IMG/VR virus record: IMGVR_UViG_3300008448_000124
Coordinates: 1 to 52,095 of that record
DNA: 52,095 bases
Direction: 5' to 3' (one strand)
Source: a virus
Below the pieces are notes generated by a model that was not told the DNA's origin, did no database searches, and was given only the letters and a program-made list of their open reading frames with translations. This document shows, one piece after another, positions 6,045 to 13,129 of the stretch (position 1 is its first letter; each line of letters opens with the position of its first letter). Made by a program: the position numbers and the translations under genes.

Positions 6045-6905
6045 ATGGGTATCTCATCAAGCGCAGTGCTGGTCGAGTTGAACGTATCGGTCTGGGGTGC
6101 AAGCAAGGTTGACCGTGACGCAACGGATGATGTGAATGTACGTAACAACGCAACAGCAGACGCATCTAAGGTATACAAGAACCTGACCGCAGGTACACAT
6201 CTGCGCAAGGAAGTCAGCGACTACGCTGCAAAGATTCGCCAGTTTCATAACAGACAGACTCTACCGTGGACGCACAAGGGCGCACGACTCTTGCCCACTG
6301 CGCACGTGCTGGAGTACAAGCAACACATGAATGCAATGGAGCACCAGTTCAACGCGCTACTGCATAAGTTTTACATTGAGTACCCTAACATTGTTAGCCA
6401 AGCACAGACTAACTTGCGCAGTATGTTCAAGGCTGATGACTACCCTACGCTTGAAGAAGTGAAGGAGAAGTTTGGTTACAAGCTGGTGTTCTCTCCCTTA
6501 CCCGAAGCGGGGGACTTCCGTCTGGATGTAGCCAACGAAGAGCTGCGAGAACTATCACTCTCTTACGAAGCAGACTTCAATGAGCGTCTGGGCAAAGCCA
6601 TGCGTGAGCCATGGGAGCGACTGCATGAAACGTTGACGCACTTGAGCACCAAGCTGACCGATGCACAGGATGGCACGGATGAGGTCAAGCGCCGTTACCA
6701 CGACAGTCTGGTGACCAACGCGCAATCGCTGTGTGAACTGCTTACTAAGCTAAATATTACGAACGACCCTAAGCTTGAGGAGGCACGGCGTAGTCTTGAG
6801 CTAACAATGTTAGGTGTGGATATTGACTCCATCAAAGAGAGCCCCGAGGTGCGACATAGCGTCAAGTCTAGGGTGGATGCAATCCTTGAGAAGTTTGACT
6901 GGTAA
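6045..6905 (+). CDS. DUF3150-like protein associated with the MoxR/VWA genes (286 aa)
   Basis: The sequence begins with a VWGASKVDRDATDD stretch, then a long helical body with many charged residues. It resembles DUF3150 proteins, which have no known activity and occur beside MoxR and VWA genes in phages and mobile elements. I am only moderately sure of the family. A third component of the ATPase module is the natural reading. It holds two palindrome sites (12 and 13). The ribosome site AAAGGAG lies at the end of the upstream gene. Confidence 0.65.
   Translation: MGISSSAVLVELNVSVWGASKVDRDATDDVNVRNNATADASKVYKNLTAGTHLRKEVSDYAAKIRQFHNRQTLPWTHKGARLLPTAHVLEYKQHMNAMEHQFNALLHKFYIEYPNIVSQAQTNLRSMFKADDYPTLEEVKEKFGYKLVFSPLPEAGDFRLDVANEELRELSLSYEADFNERLGKAMREPWERLHETLTHLSTKLTDAQDGTDEVKRRYHDSLVTNAQSLCELLTKLNITNDPKLEEARRSLELTMLGVDIDSIKESPEVRHSVKSRVDAILEKFDW
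6385..6397 (+). repeat. 13-bp palindrome site 12, inside the DUF3150-like gene
   Basis: Exact copy with central T, read as P-N-I-V-S. Confidence 0.95.
6801..6813 (+). repeat. 13-bp palindrome site 13, inside the DUF3150-like gene
   Basis: Exact copy with central A, read in another frame as L-T-M-L. It is the second copy within this one gene. Confidence 0.95.
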
Positions 6906-6914
6906 GGGGGAGTT

Positions 6915-7298
6915 ATGGGATACCGAAGCGATATAACTGCTGTGTTCTACGTAAGCAAAGTGGAACACTTGCCTCTGCTTAAGTTGTGGTTAAGCGAGAA
7001 CTTCCCTATGGATAAGTTCCACGAGGGCATACGATGGTTTAACAGAGGCATGATATTCGAAGAAAGTGACACTAAGTGGTACGAAGACTACGATGAAGTG
7101 AAAGCATTTAATAAAGCTGCGGATAACTTCAAAGACTTAATCGTGGGTTTTAACAACTCATCAGTCGAAGATCAACCTATGTTCTGTTACGAGTTCGTAC
7201 GTATAGGCGAGAACTACGAGGATATTGAGACTGACCACTGCGGCGACCACTGTGAGTTCATATTGAATGTATATAGAAGTGTATCTATAGACGTATAG
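6915..7298 (+). CDS. Hypothetical phage protein (127 aa)
   Basis: It starts MGYRSDITAVFYV, a start seen in a family of small phage proteins of unknown function. It is acidic, with alternating strand and helix stretches and a His/Cys cluster near the end (DHCGDHCEF). GGGGGAG lies just upstream. Role unknown. Confidence 0.72.
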   Translation: MGYRSDITAVFYVSKVEHLPLLKLWLSENFPMDKFHEGIRWFNRGMIFEESDTKWYEDYDEVKAFNKAADNFKDLIVGFNNSSVEDQPMFCYEFVRIGENYEDIETDHCGDHCEFILNVYRSVSIDV

Positions 7299-7307
7299 GA
7301 GAGGCTT

Positions 7308-7622
7308 ATGAGTATCGAAGAACAGGCAGAGGAAGCATGTAACAAGTGGTGCGCGTGGGTTAAGGCGGAGGGTAATGGCTTCTGGAAGTGGGGGAACATC
7401 CCTGACGAGGCCATACGGGAGTGGATACCCGGTTACTTGCTTGGCGTGGAGCACAGGCTATCTAACGTGCATGGAGATGACACAGACCATGAACGGCTAT
7501 GGCACTTCGGCGAGGACATGTTCTTTTTTAAACAAGTTTCGACTGGACGTGAGATGGCAGGTAAATGCCATGCTGCTGGTTACGTAGCGGGTTACCAATC
7601 AATAGGAGGCAACAGTGGATGA
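7308..7622 (+). CDS. Hypothetical protein (104 aa)
   Basis: It follows TAGGAGAGGCTT. It is rich in Trp, His and Glu (CNKWCAWVKAEGNGFWKWGN), and no family is recognised. It overlaps the next small membrane peptide gene by eight bases. Confidence 0.7.
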   Translation: MSIEEQAEEACNKWCAWVKAEGNGFWKWGNIPDEAIREWIPGYLLGVEHRLSNVHGDDTDHERLWHFGEDMFFFKQVSTGREMAGKCHAAGYVAGYQSIGGNSG

Positions 7623-7716
7623 GGACTTATTGGTAATGTTTATCAAGGCCGGGATATTCGCTATTGTGTGCGTCATGCTTGGTATGGGTTTGGCTCACTG
7701 GATAATATGGGGGTGA
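7615..7716 (+). CDS. 33-residue membrane peptide with GTG start
   Basis: A GTG at 7615 follows ATAGGAGGCAACA, a strong ribosome site. The peptide has an acidic N-terminus (MDEDLL) and one hydrophobic segment (about residues 12-32). It ends one base before the ATG at 7718. The gene organisation is the same as that of the 27-residue peptide at 2408: strong ribosome site, acidic start, one membrane pass. Confidence 0.65.
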   Translation: MDEDLLVMFIKAGIFAIVCVMLGMGLAHWIIWG

Positions 7717-7717
7717 T

Positions 7718-8695
7718 ATGTTTGGTAAATTACAGACGGGCGATATACCGTCACTGAGTAGTCACGCAGAAGCACTGGCACACTGGGAAAGCATCAAGCC
7801 CATACGTGGCCGAAGAGATGATGAGCGACCCATCGGGGACAGGCGCAAGAGTCACATGCAGATTAGTCGCAACCTTGACACTGTTATGTGTGTGCTCTAC
7901 GACACGCGTGTCATTACGTTTCACCCGGACGATACGATAACGCTCTGTGTGCCCGAGGAGTGGCGCTCAAACACGACCGCTCAGTTCATTGGCGCGGTGT
8001 TGCGTAACCACGTGCAGTCTGTGGGCATACGAGACAAAGACGTGGTGATAACGCTCAGAGACTGGGGTTCGTTCCGTATTGGTACGGCAACGAAGTTTAA
8101 GCTGGTACCAAACGGATTGGTATTGCTCGAAGGTAACATTGTTAGGGACGTGTACACAGTTAACCGTAAGGTACTGAATGCGGCACGCAAGAGTATCGAT
8201 CCATTTCTAACTTACCAGCGTGGATCGCATAAGGTGCGGGAAGGTCTGTATTCATTCGACGAGATGAATCTGCTTTATGATTTCTTAGTTGAGCACAAGC
8301 AGGTAGAAGCAAGCTTTCCGTTCGATACATTTGTATCATCGAACCAGCATTGGACATTGGACTTACCTCTGGTTAACAAATGGACACGTACGGGAGATGG
8401 CGTAAAGAAGTGGCACGAGAGGGCTGAGCTCGCGTTGAAGCTGATGCGGGAGGGTTCACACGAGGGCTGGTATGCGATATCGTTATGGTTGGTTGCAAGC
8501 TGTTATTACTTGAGGCAGAACCGTAACGTGCACGTTGACTTTGAACTGTTGACGCAAGACATAACGGACTTGTTTCTGGTGCTTATACCTGACGCACTAA
8601 TCGCAACGCCAGAGCCGTATGGGGAGATCAAGGTAAGCGGTCATCGTCATGCAGCAATGGTTAAAAATTATATTGAAGGGGTGGAGGTTCATTGA
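7718..8695 (+). CDS. Hypothetical protein (325 aa)
   Basis: The start lies just after the upstream stop. The N-terminal 60 residues are Arg/Asp-rich (IKPIRGRRDDERPIGDRRKS). The middle is strand-rich, and the last 120 residues are helical with many aromatic residues. I see no catalytic motif. A near-exact palindrome lies at 8133. Its stop overlaps the TTG start of the next gene. Confidence 0.75.
   Translation: MFGKLQTGDIPSLSSHAEALAHWESIKPIRGRRDDERPIGDRRKSHMQISRNLDTVMCVLYDTRVITFHPDDTITLCVPEEWRSNTTAQFIGAVLRNHVQSVGIRDKDVVITLRDWGSFRIGTATKFKLVPNGLVLLEGNIVRDVYTVNRKVLNAARKSIDPFLTYQRGSHKVREGLYSFDEMNLLYDFLVEHKQVEASFPFDTFVSSNQHWTLDLPLVNKWTRTGDGVKKWHERAELALKLMREGSHEGWYAISLWLVASCYYLRQNRNVHVDFELLTQDITDLFLVLIPDALIATPEPYGEIKVSGHRHAAMVKNYIEGVEVH
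8133..8145 (+). repeat. Near-exact palindrome site (12 of 13)
   Basis: GTAACATTGTTAG, with the first base changed, inside the gene at 7718 and read as G-N-I-V-R. Confidence 0.75.
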
Positions 8696-8985
8696 ACAAA
8701 GTTAATCAGGATACGTACGCACGAGCAATGAAGCTGTTACTAAGCCGCCCTGTATCAGCGCATGAGATAGCTAGTGATACGGGGTTACACATAGTGACGG
8801 CACAGAGGTTGATGCGTACGTTTAAGCAGCACGAGATCATTCACATATGCAGTTGGCGACCCGACTTACAAGGACGTGACGCTATACCTGTATACGAGCT
8901 AGGGTTTCGTAAAGATAAACCACGGCGCGCTATGACTCAGGCGCAGAGACAACAACGATGCAGAGCTAAGAAGGAGAAGAGATGA
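8692..8985 (+). CDS. Winged helix-turn-helix protein, TTG start (97 aa)
   Basis: GGGTGGAGGTTCA precedes a TTG that overlaps the upstream stop (TTGA); no ATG or GTG is available nearby. The segment RPVSAHEIASDTGLHIVTAQ (about residues 19-38) is a helix-turn-helix, followed by a wing-like stretch and a very basic tail (RRAMTQAQRQQRCRAKKEKR). It probably binds DNA as an early regulator. Confidence 0.72.
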   Translation: MNKVNQDTYARAMKLLLSRPVSAHEIASDTGLHIVTAQRLMRTFKQHEIIHICSWRPDLQGRDAIPVYELGFRKDKPRRAMTQAQRQQRCRAKKEKR

Positions 8986-9197
8986 ACAGAGAAGAATACA
9001 ACATCCTGTTTCACAAGGTCGGGCTAAACCGCGTGGCGTTTAAAGCGGTGAACGATTGTGATGAGGAGATACTTGCTTTGGTGAACGAAGCAGTAGCAGC
9101 GGAGCGCGAACGCATTTTAGATATGTGCAAAGAAGGTTTGTGGGATGGTGAAGGAATAAGGTTTCACCTTGAGAAGCAAGGAAAGAACAATGACTGA
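8982..9197 (+). CDS. Hypothetical protein (71 aa)
   Basis: The ATG overlaps the previous stop and follows AAGGAGAAG. It is a helical protein (EEILALVNEAVAAERERILD) with an acidic middle. It overlaps the next gene by eight bases. Role unknown. Confidence 0.7.
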   Translation: MNREEYNILFHKVGLNRVAFKAVNDCDEEILALVNEAVAAERERILDMCKEGLWDGEGIRFHLEKQGKNND

Positions 9198-9738
9198 TAA
9201 ACAACCAGAAGCATTGATACGCGCAGACGAGTTAGAGGCTATAGGTGCCGAATCCAGCCTTGCACGGGCGATGGCAGCGCACACAATCAGGCTCTTATAC
9301 AAAGAGAAAGCGGAGTTGGTGGAGGTGTTGCAGCAAGCGTTGGATGCGTTGATTGATGCAGCAGATTCACAAAGCTGGGAGATGCAACAAAACATAGATC
9401 AGCACGGCGAGTGGTACAGACGTTCTTTGTATTTAAAACAATCCACAACAAATTCCCAGAAAGTAATTGAAGCACTTCGCGCCCGACTGACGCAGCCTGA
9501 ACCAGAGCCGGTGGCATGGATGCACATACAAGGCAACCATGAAGAACCTAACTGGAGAAAACTAAATGAGGATGAAATAAGTCGCGGATGGATGCAGAAG
9601 CCACTTTACGCCGCCCCACCACAGCGCGAATGGCAAGACCTAACAGGAGAGGAAGAAGATGCAATATGGGACGAGTGCCTTGGTGTGTTTGACTGCTTGA
9701 AGATGACACAGGCTAAACTGAAGGAGAAGAACGGATGA
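9190..9738 (+). CDS. Phage hypothetical protein with EPVAW/PLYAAPP motifs (182 aa)
   Basis: I chose the ATG at 9190 (AAGGAAAGAACA upstream) over one 21 bases earlier. Residues 1-100 are helical. Then follow EPVAWMHIQGN and PLYAAPPQREWQDLT, motifs common to a group of phage proteins of unknown function. It overlaps the next gene by four bases. Confidence 0.72.
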   Translation: MTDKQPEALIRADELEAIGAESSLARAMAAHTIRLLYKEKAELVEVLQQALDALIDAADSQSWEMQQNIDQHGEWYRRSLYLKQSTTNSQKVIEALRARLTQPEPEPVAWMHIQGNHEEPNWRKLNEDEISRGWMQKPLYAAPPQREWQDLTGEEEDAIWDECLGVFDCLKMTQAKLKEKNG

Positions 9739-10643
9739 CACAAGTACGATTCACTGATGTCGGGTTCCCGACTAACATTGTTATATCGGATAAGGTAACC
9801 CAATGGCGTACCAAGGTATTTACTTTGGACGAAGTAGTATTCGGCGAAGTATCTTCGCAAGTAATACCAGTGGTAGCTAGGATGTTCCCAACATGGCAGT
9901 TCGTGGTGACTCAGGTTCATACAGAAGGGCTAAGCACAGAACGCAAAGTCTATCCAACATGGGTAACAGCAGTTGAAAAAGGTGTTGAACGAGGCAGGAT
10001 ACAGAGCAGACACCCGTGGCGCTCGTATGCTGAGGATTTGGTGTTCGAGAACCCGCGTATTCATAACGCCATGCAACGGGTTGGACGCAAGACCACGACC
10101 AAGCCCAAGGTAGCAGTGCAGATTGTTAAGCAATACTTTACAGACCCGCCTATGGCGGAGCAAATAAAAGAAGTAGCGAGGCGCGTAAAGGTAGACGCAA
10201 ACCAACACAAGGTTACGTTTGGCGCGTCGAGAGACTTAGAGTACATGCGGTTAGTAGGTTTGGTGCAACCATACGTTGAGGAGCGCATATCAGAGATTGC
10301 AAAGCAAGTACCCGCAGTGAACACTAACTTCGACGTGCCAGCATACTTAGAACTTGTCGAAGATACAAAAATATCAATATCTGTTGTTGATGCCCCAAGC
10401 AATTCGATGTTGACAGTCATGCTGCGCGGTGATAAATATGTGTTACATAGAAATAATATGTCAGTCTTCGCCCTAAGCTCAGAGTCTTTACCGGAACCGG
10501 TTCGTAGGGCGATAGGTTTACTTAAGCTGGTGGAAGATGGTCAGTTTGTACGAGACGTTGGGTACAGGTATAAGGCAGATCAATTTTTAGTTATATACGA
10601 TGGATCATTTAACGAGGGGACAACATGCAAAACTTTAAATTAA
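9735..10643 (+). CDS. Hypothetical protein (302 aa)
   Basis: A mixed alpha/beta protein with no motif that I recognise. Residues 75-100 are basic, and the C-terminal third is strand-rich (SNSMLTVMLRGDKYVLHRN). A near-exact palindrome lies at 9772. It overlaps the next gene by 19 bases. Confidence 0.75.
   Translation: MTQVRFTDVGFPTNIVISDKVTQWRTKVFTLDEVVFGEVSSQVIPVVARMFPTWQFVVTQVHTEGLSTERKVYPTWVTAVEKGVERGRIQSRHPWRSYAEDLVFENPRIHNAMQRVGRKTTTKPKVAVQIVKQYFTDPPMAEQIKEVARRVKVDANQHKVTFGASRDLEYMRLVGLVQPYVEERISEIAKQVPAVNTNFDVPAYLELVEDTKISISVVDAPSNSMLTVMLRGDKYVLHRNNMSVFALSSESLPEPVRRAIGLLKLVEDGQFVRDVGYRYKADQFLVIYDGSFNEGTTCKTLN
9772..9784 (+). repeat. Near-exact palindrome site (12 of 13)
   Basis: CTAACATTGTTAT, with the last base changed, near the start of the gene at 9735 and read as T-N-I-V-I. 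Confidence 0.75.
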
Positions 10644-10813
10644 AACTGATAGAACCGAAAGAACAGGTCAAAGAGACACCAAAGAAAGAGAAGGTTACAA
10701 GCATTCTGGATGCACGTTTTGCGTACACTCCCTCCGCAGAGACTGACCTTGCTTCGCGGTTCAAAGCTATGGGGTTCAAGGCCAAGCCAAAGAAGCCCCG
10801 GTTCGGTAGATGA
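10625..10813 (+). CDS. Small basic protein (62 aa)
   Basis: It starts inside the previous gene after GAGGGGACAAC. The first half is Lys/Glu-rich (PKEQVKETPKKEKVTS) and the end is basic (FKAMGFKAKPKKPRFGR). Its stop overlaps the next ATG. Function unknown. Confidence 0.68.
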   Translation: MQNFKLKLIEPKEQVKETPKKEKVTSILDARFAYTPSAETDLASRFKAMGFKAKPKKPRFGR

Positions 10814-11064
10814 AAGGCGATAACTTAGGCAACCAGCACTCCCGTGTAGCTAAGGATGGAAAGCTAACCCCAAGGCAAGACTTGATAATGCGTTTCTTGG
10901 CGCAAGGCATGCGCAGCAAGGAGATTGCAGAGCGGATGAACGTTAAGCCTAATACTGTATCCAGCGTTGTTGGGCAAGTATGCGTGGCCTTAGACGTAAA
11001 TACGTTGGCACAAGCCATGGCTGTATGGGCGGTTGCAGATTATTTAGAAGCTAATGAGGAATAG
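10810..11064 (+). CDS. LuxR/GerE-type helix-turn-helix protein (84 aa)
   Basis: Residues 19-60 match the C-terminal HTH of LuxR/NarL regulators: KLTPRQDLIMRFLAQGMRSK, then EIAERMNVKPNTVSSVVGQV. No receiver or ligand domain is present, so this is a stand-alone HTH. It probably controls phage or host transcription. It overlaps the upstream gene by ATGA. Confidence 0.82.
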   Translation: MKGDNLGNQHSRVAKDGKLTPRQDLIMRFLAQGMRSKEIAERMNVKPNTVSSVVGQVCVALDVNTLAQAMAVWAVADYLEANEE

Positions 11065-11066
11065 TA

Positions 11067-11276
11067 ATGAGCATCAGAAGACGGGCAATACGGTTAGCTA
11101 ACGCCTTAGAGGAGGCACCGCGTACCGAGGATGACCTTGAAGCGGCGGCGATACTGCGACAACTTGTACGTGTGCATGAGGTAGCGCACGAGGTGGTGTT
11201 GGCAAAGACACACGACGCAAGCAGAGCCGCTTATTGTGAACTAGTAGACTTAGTTAAGGGGAAGACATATGAGTAG
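11067..11276 (+). CDS. Hypothetical helical protein (69 aa)
   Basis: It follows GAGGAATAGTA. It is almost wholly helical with a basic start (RRRAIRLANALEEAPRTEDD). It overlaps the next gene by eight bases. No family recognised. Confidence 0.7.
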   Translation: MSIRRRAIRLANALEEAPRTEDDLEAAAILRQLVRVHEVAHEVVLAKTHDASRAAYCELVDLVKGKTYE

Positions 11277-11460
11277 TGAGAAGTGGTGGGTCTATATTGC
11301 GGTAACGTTTTACATATGTGTTGCGCTGTTTTCCGTTTACTTTGCTTCTGCGGCGCTGTTACAGGCAACAAAGCTACCGTGCGGTGTGTCGGAAATCAGT
11401 CCAGATTTTAGTCATGAGCAACGAGAACAATGTCGGAAAGGGAGGAACCATAAGCTATGA
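11269..11460 (+). CDS. Small membrane protein (63 aa)
   Basis: One clear transmembrane segment covers about residues 7-31 (WVYIAVTFYICVALFSVYFA), followed by a charged tail with two cysteines. The layout fits an inner-membrane protein with its N-terminus in the cytoplasm or a signal-anchor. AAGGGGAAG precedes the ATG. The stop overlaps the next start. Confidence 0.72.
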   Translation: MSSEKWWVYIAVTFYICVALFSVYFASAALLQATKLPCGVSEISPDFSHEQREQCRKGRNHKL

Positions 11461-11666
11461 CAGAACAGAAAGTAAGACGGGGGCGTGGACCCGGCAAGCA
11501 ACTACGACAAGGCATCACAAGCGTACGCCTACCAGTGTACGTTCTTAATTACTATCGCCAAAACTTTGACAACAGCACAGCTAAGATGCGCGAAGTTCTG
11601 GTTAACTACGTGGAAGAAAATGGAGCTAACAATGGGAAAAAAAGCAAAGAAGGTATTGAGTCCTGA
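11457..11666 (+). CDS. Probable ribbon-helix-helix protein (69 aa)
   Basis: After a basic start (KVRRGRGPGKQLRQG) comes TSVRLPVYVLNYYRQNF, a strand plus helix, then a turn and AKMREVLVNYVEEN as a second helix. This fits the RHH fold, so it is a second possible binder of the palindromes in this window. It overlaps the next gene by 35 bases, where a degenerate palindrome is located. Confidence 0.6.
   Translation: MTEQKVRRGRGPGKQLRQGITSVRLPVYVLNYYRQNFDNSTAKMREVLVNYVEENGANNGKKSKEGIES
11626..11638 (+). repeat. Degenerate palindrome site containing the ATG at 11632
   Basis: CTAACAATGGGAA keeps the left arm and centre but not the right arm (10 of 13). The layout TGGAG-CTAACA-ATG is the same as at sites 6, 7 and 10. 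Confidence 0.55.
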
Positions 11667-12093
11667 AGCGCTGGCAACGTTACGCCGTACCGCTGCATAC
11701 GCACGACAAGTACGACTAGAGAAACGTAAAGAGCGGGAGGTGGCAGGTGTACCCCATCCATACACCGCACCGAAGCGCAAAAAGAAGAAAGTACCACCTA
11801 GCACACAACGAGTATTGCAATGGGATGAGATCAAGAAACCCGTGCAAGAGGTTGCTCGGATAGTGCGTGCTGTTACAAGCAACATGTCTATTCAGCAAGC
11901 CGACATGGTCAACAGCCCAGCACATTACAAGGTGGGTGGCATTGAGACTATTGACTTTATCGAAGCTAAGGGTCTGTCCTATAACTTAGGCAATGTGGTT
12001 AAGTACGTAACCCGTGCAGGGCATAAGGGTGACCGTAAGCAAGACCTTGAAAAGGCGCGTTGGTATTTGACGCGAGAGATCGAAGCATCATAG
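11632..12093 (+). CDS. DUF3310 protein, T7 gp1.7-like nucleotide kinase family (153 aa)
   Basis: Residues 92-153 are a DUF3310 domain (NSPAHYKVGGIETIDFIEA, then NVVKYVTRAGHKGD and DLEKARWYL). T7 gene 1.7 protein, a nucleotide kinase, carries this domain, but many phage members are uncharacterised. The first 90 residues are very basic (TAPKRKKKKVPPSTQR). I chose the ATG at 11632 because it sits in the GGAG-CTAACA-ATG arrangement; a longer frame from 11485 lacks a ribosome site. Confidence 0.78.
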   Translation: MGKKAKKVLSPEALATLRRTAAYARQVRLEKRKEREVAGVPHPYTAPKRKKKKVPPSTQRVLQWDEIKKPVQEVARIVRAVTSNMSIQQADMVNSPAHYKVGGIETIDFIEAKGLSYNLGNVVKYVTRAGHKGDRKQDLEKARWYLTREIEAS

Positions 12094-12101
12094 GAGATGG
12101 T

Positions 12102-12398
12102 ATGTCTGGTACGCCTGAGAGTAAAGTTAAGTTAGCTGTCGTTAAATTGCTCAAACAATACGGCGTGTATTTCTTTTTTCCCGCAACCCACGGGTACGGG
12201 CGTTCAGGTGTACCAGACATCATATGCTGCATCAACGGTAAGTTTTTAGGTATCGAGTGCAAAGCAGGAAAGAACGAGCCAACCGCGCTGCAACAACGAG
12301 AAATAAATCAGATACAAGCGGCAGGTGGTATGGCTATGGTAGTCAGAGAAGACCTAACATTGTTAGAGTTTCTACTGAAGGAGCTAACGTATGAGTAG
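12102..12398 (+). CDS. VRR-NUC nuclease (98 aa)
   Basis: A VRR-NUC domain of the PD-(D/E)XK superfamily. The motifs are GVPD (D39), IECKAG (E52, K54) and QQREI (64-68). Stand-alone phage VRR-NUC proteins cut branched DNA such as Holliday junctions, so processing of replication or packaging intermediates is likely. TAGGAG precedes the ATG at 12102. Palindrome site 14 lies in its C-terminal part. It overlaps the next gene by eight bases. Confidence 0.85.
   Translation: MSGTPESKVKLAVVKLLKQYGVYFFFPATHGYGRSGVPDIICCINGKFLGIECKAGKNEPTALQQREINQIQAAGGMAMVVREDLTLLEFLLKELTYE
12354..12366 (+). repeat. 13-bp palindrome site 14, inside the VRR-NUC gene
   Basis: Exact copy with central T, read as L-T-L-L near the C-terminus of the nuclease and 25 bases before the next ATG. 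Confidence 0.95.
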
Positions 12399-12681
12399 TA
12401 CAAAGAAAATTATAGCTAGGCAAGCGCCTTGTGACGCAGTGATGTTGTTAGTGCAGCGCATGGAATCACACCCAGAGGAGTTCGCACTTAACAGCACAAG
12501 CAAGTGGCAGAATTTTTTAGAGGTGGTAAAGCGGCGCGTGGTAGATGGTAACAAGGACGCGCTGATTATTCTAGAAGACTTTGAGTGCGACATGCTGTGG
12601 AACAAGTTTAAGGCGGCGGGTAAGAAATCTTTACACGCGTTCGTTATGAAGAAAATATTAGAGGGGAATGGCGATGAGTGA
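12391..12681 (+). CDS. Hypothetical protein, first of a tandem paralogous pair (96 aa)
   Basis: A helical protein of the pattern LLVQRMESHPEEF...KWQNFLEVV...FVMKKIL. This pattern matches the next gene (LLKRFETNPEEM...KWAQLREAV...WVMKEVL) over about 75 residues. It overlaps the next gene by eight bases. Function unknown; its place between nuclease and polymerase suggests replication. Confidence 0.75.
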   Translation: MSSTKKIIARQAPCDAVMLLVQRMESHPEEFALNSTSKWQNFLEVVKRRVVDGNKDALIILEDFECDMLWNKFKAAGKKSLHAFVMKKILEGNGDE

Positions 12682-13129
12682 AGACATCAGCGTAGGGGTA
12701 CAGATACTACTGAAGCGGTTTGAGACTAATCCAGAAGAAATGACTAATGAGTACGGCAAGTGGGCGCAGCTACGTGAGGCGGTGCTGAACTACATGGAGG
12801 GGCAGAAAGGTGTGCGCTACCTGTACGGGTTGAATCACGAGGAAATCGAGATGCTATTTAGAGCATTCACCGCGCAGTACCGCAAAAAGTTTGACGACTG
12901 GGTAATGAAAGAAGTGCTAAACCCAGACGATGAAGACTCAGTTATGACTCAGCATAAGTTGGCGCACTCTATGGCCGCAAACAAAGTTTTAATAAATAAC
13001 CCGCAAATGCTTCAAAATTCTATACCGCCCGGCTCGTGGCAAAACGTAGCAACACATACTTCGAACACATCCGTAATATCCCAGCAGTCTTTAGTTGCTA
13101 GGCTTAAACAAGAACTAGGCATCAAATGA
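12674..13129 (+). CDS. Hypothetical protein, second of a tandem paralogous pair (151 aa)
   Basis: Residues 7-80 match the upstream protein; the last 70 residues are an extra polar tail (SIPPGSWQNVATHTSNTSVI). I chose the ATG at 12674 because GAGGGG lies seven bases upstream; the ATG at 12668 would be only one base away. The stop overlaps the polymerase start (ATGA). Confidence 0.75.
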   Translation: MSEDISVGVQILLKRFETNPEEMTNEYGKWAQLREAVLNYMEGQKGVRYLYGLNHEEIEMLFRAFTAQYRKKFDDWVMKEVLNPDDEDSVMTQHKLAHSMAANKVLINNPQMLQNSIPPGSWQNVATHTSNTSVISQQSLVARLKQELGIK

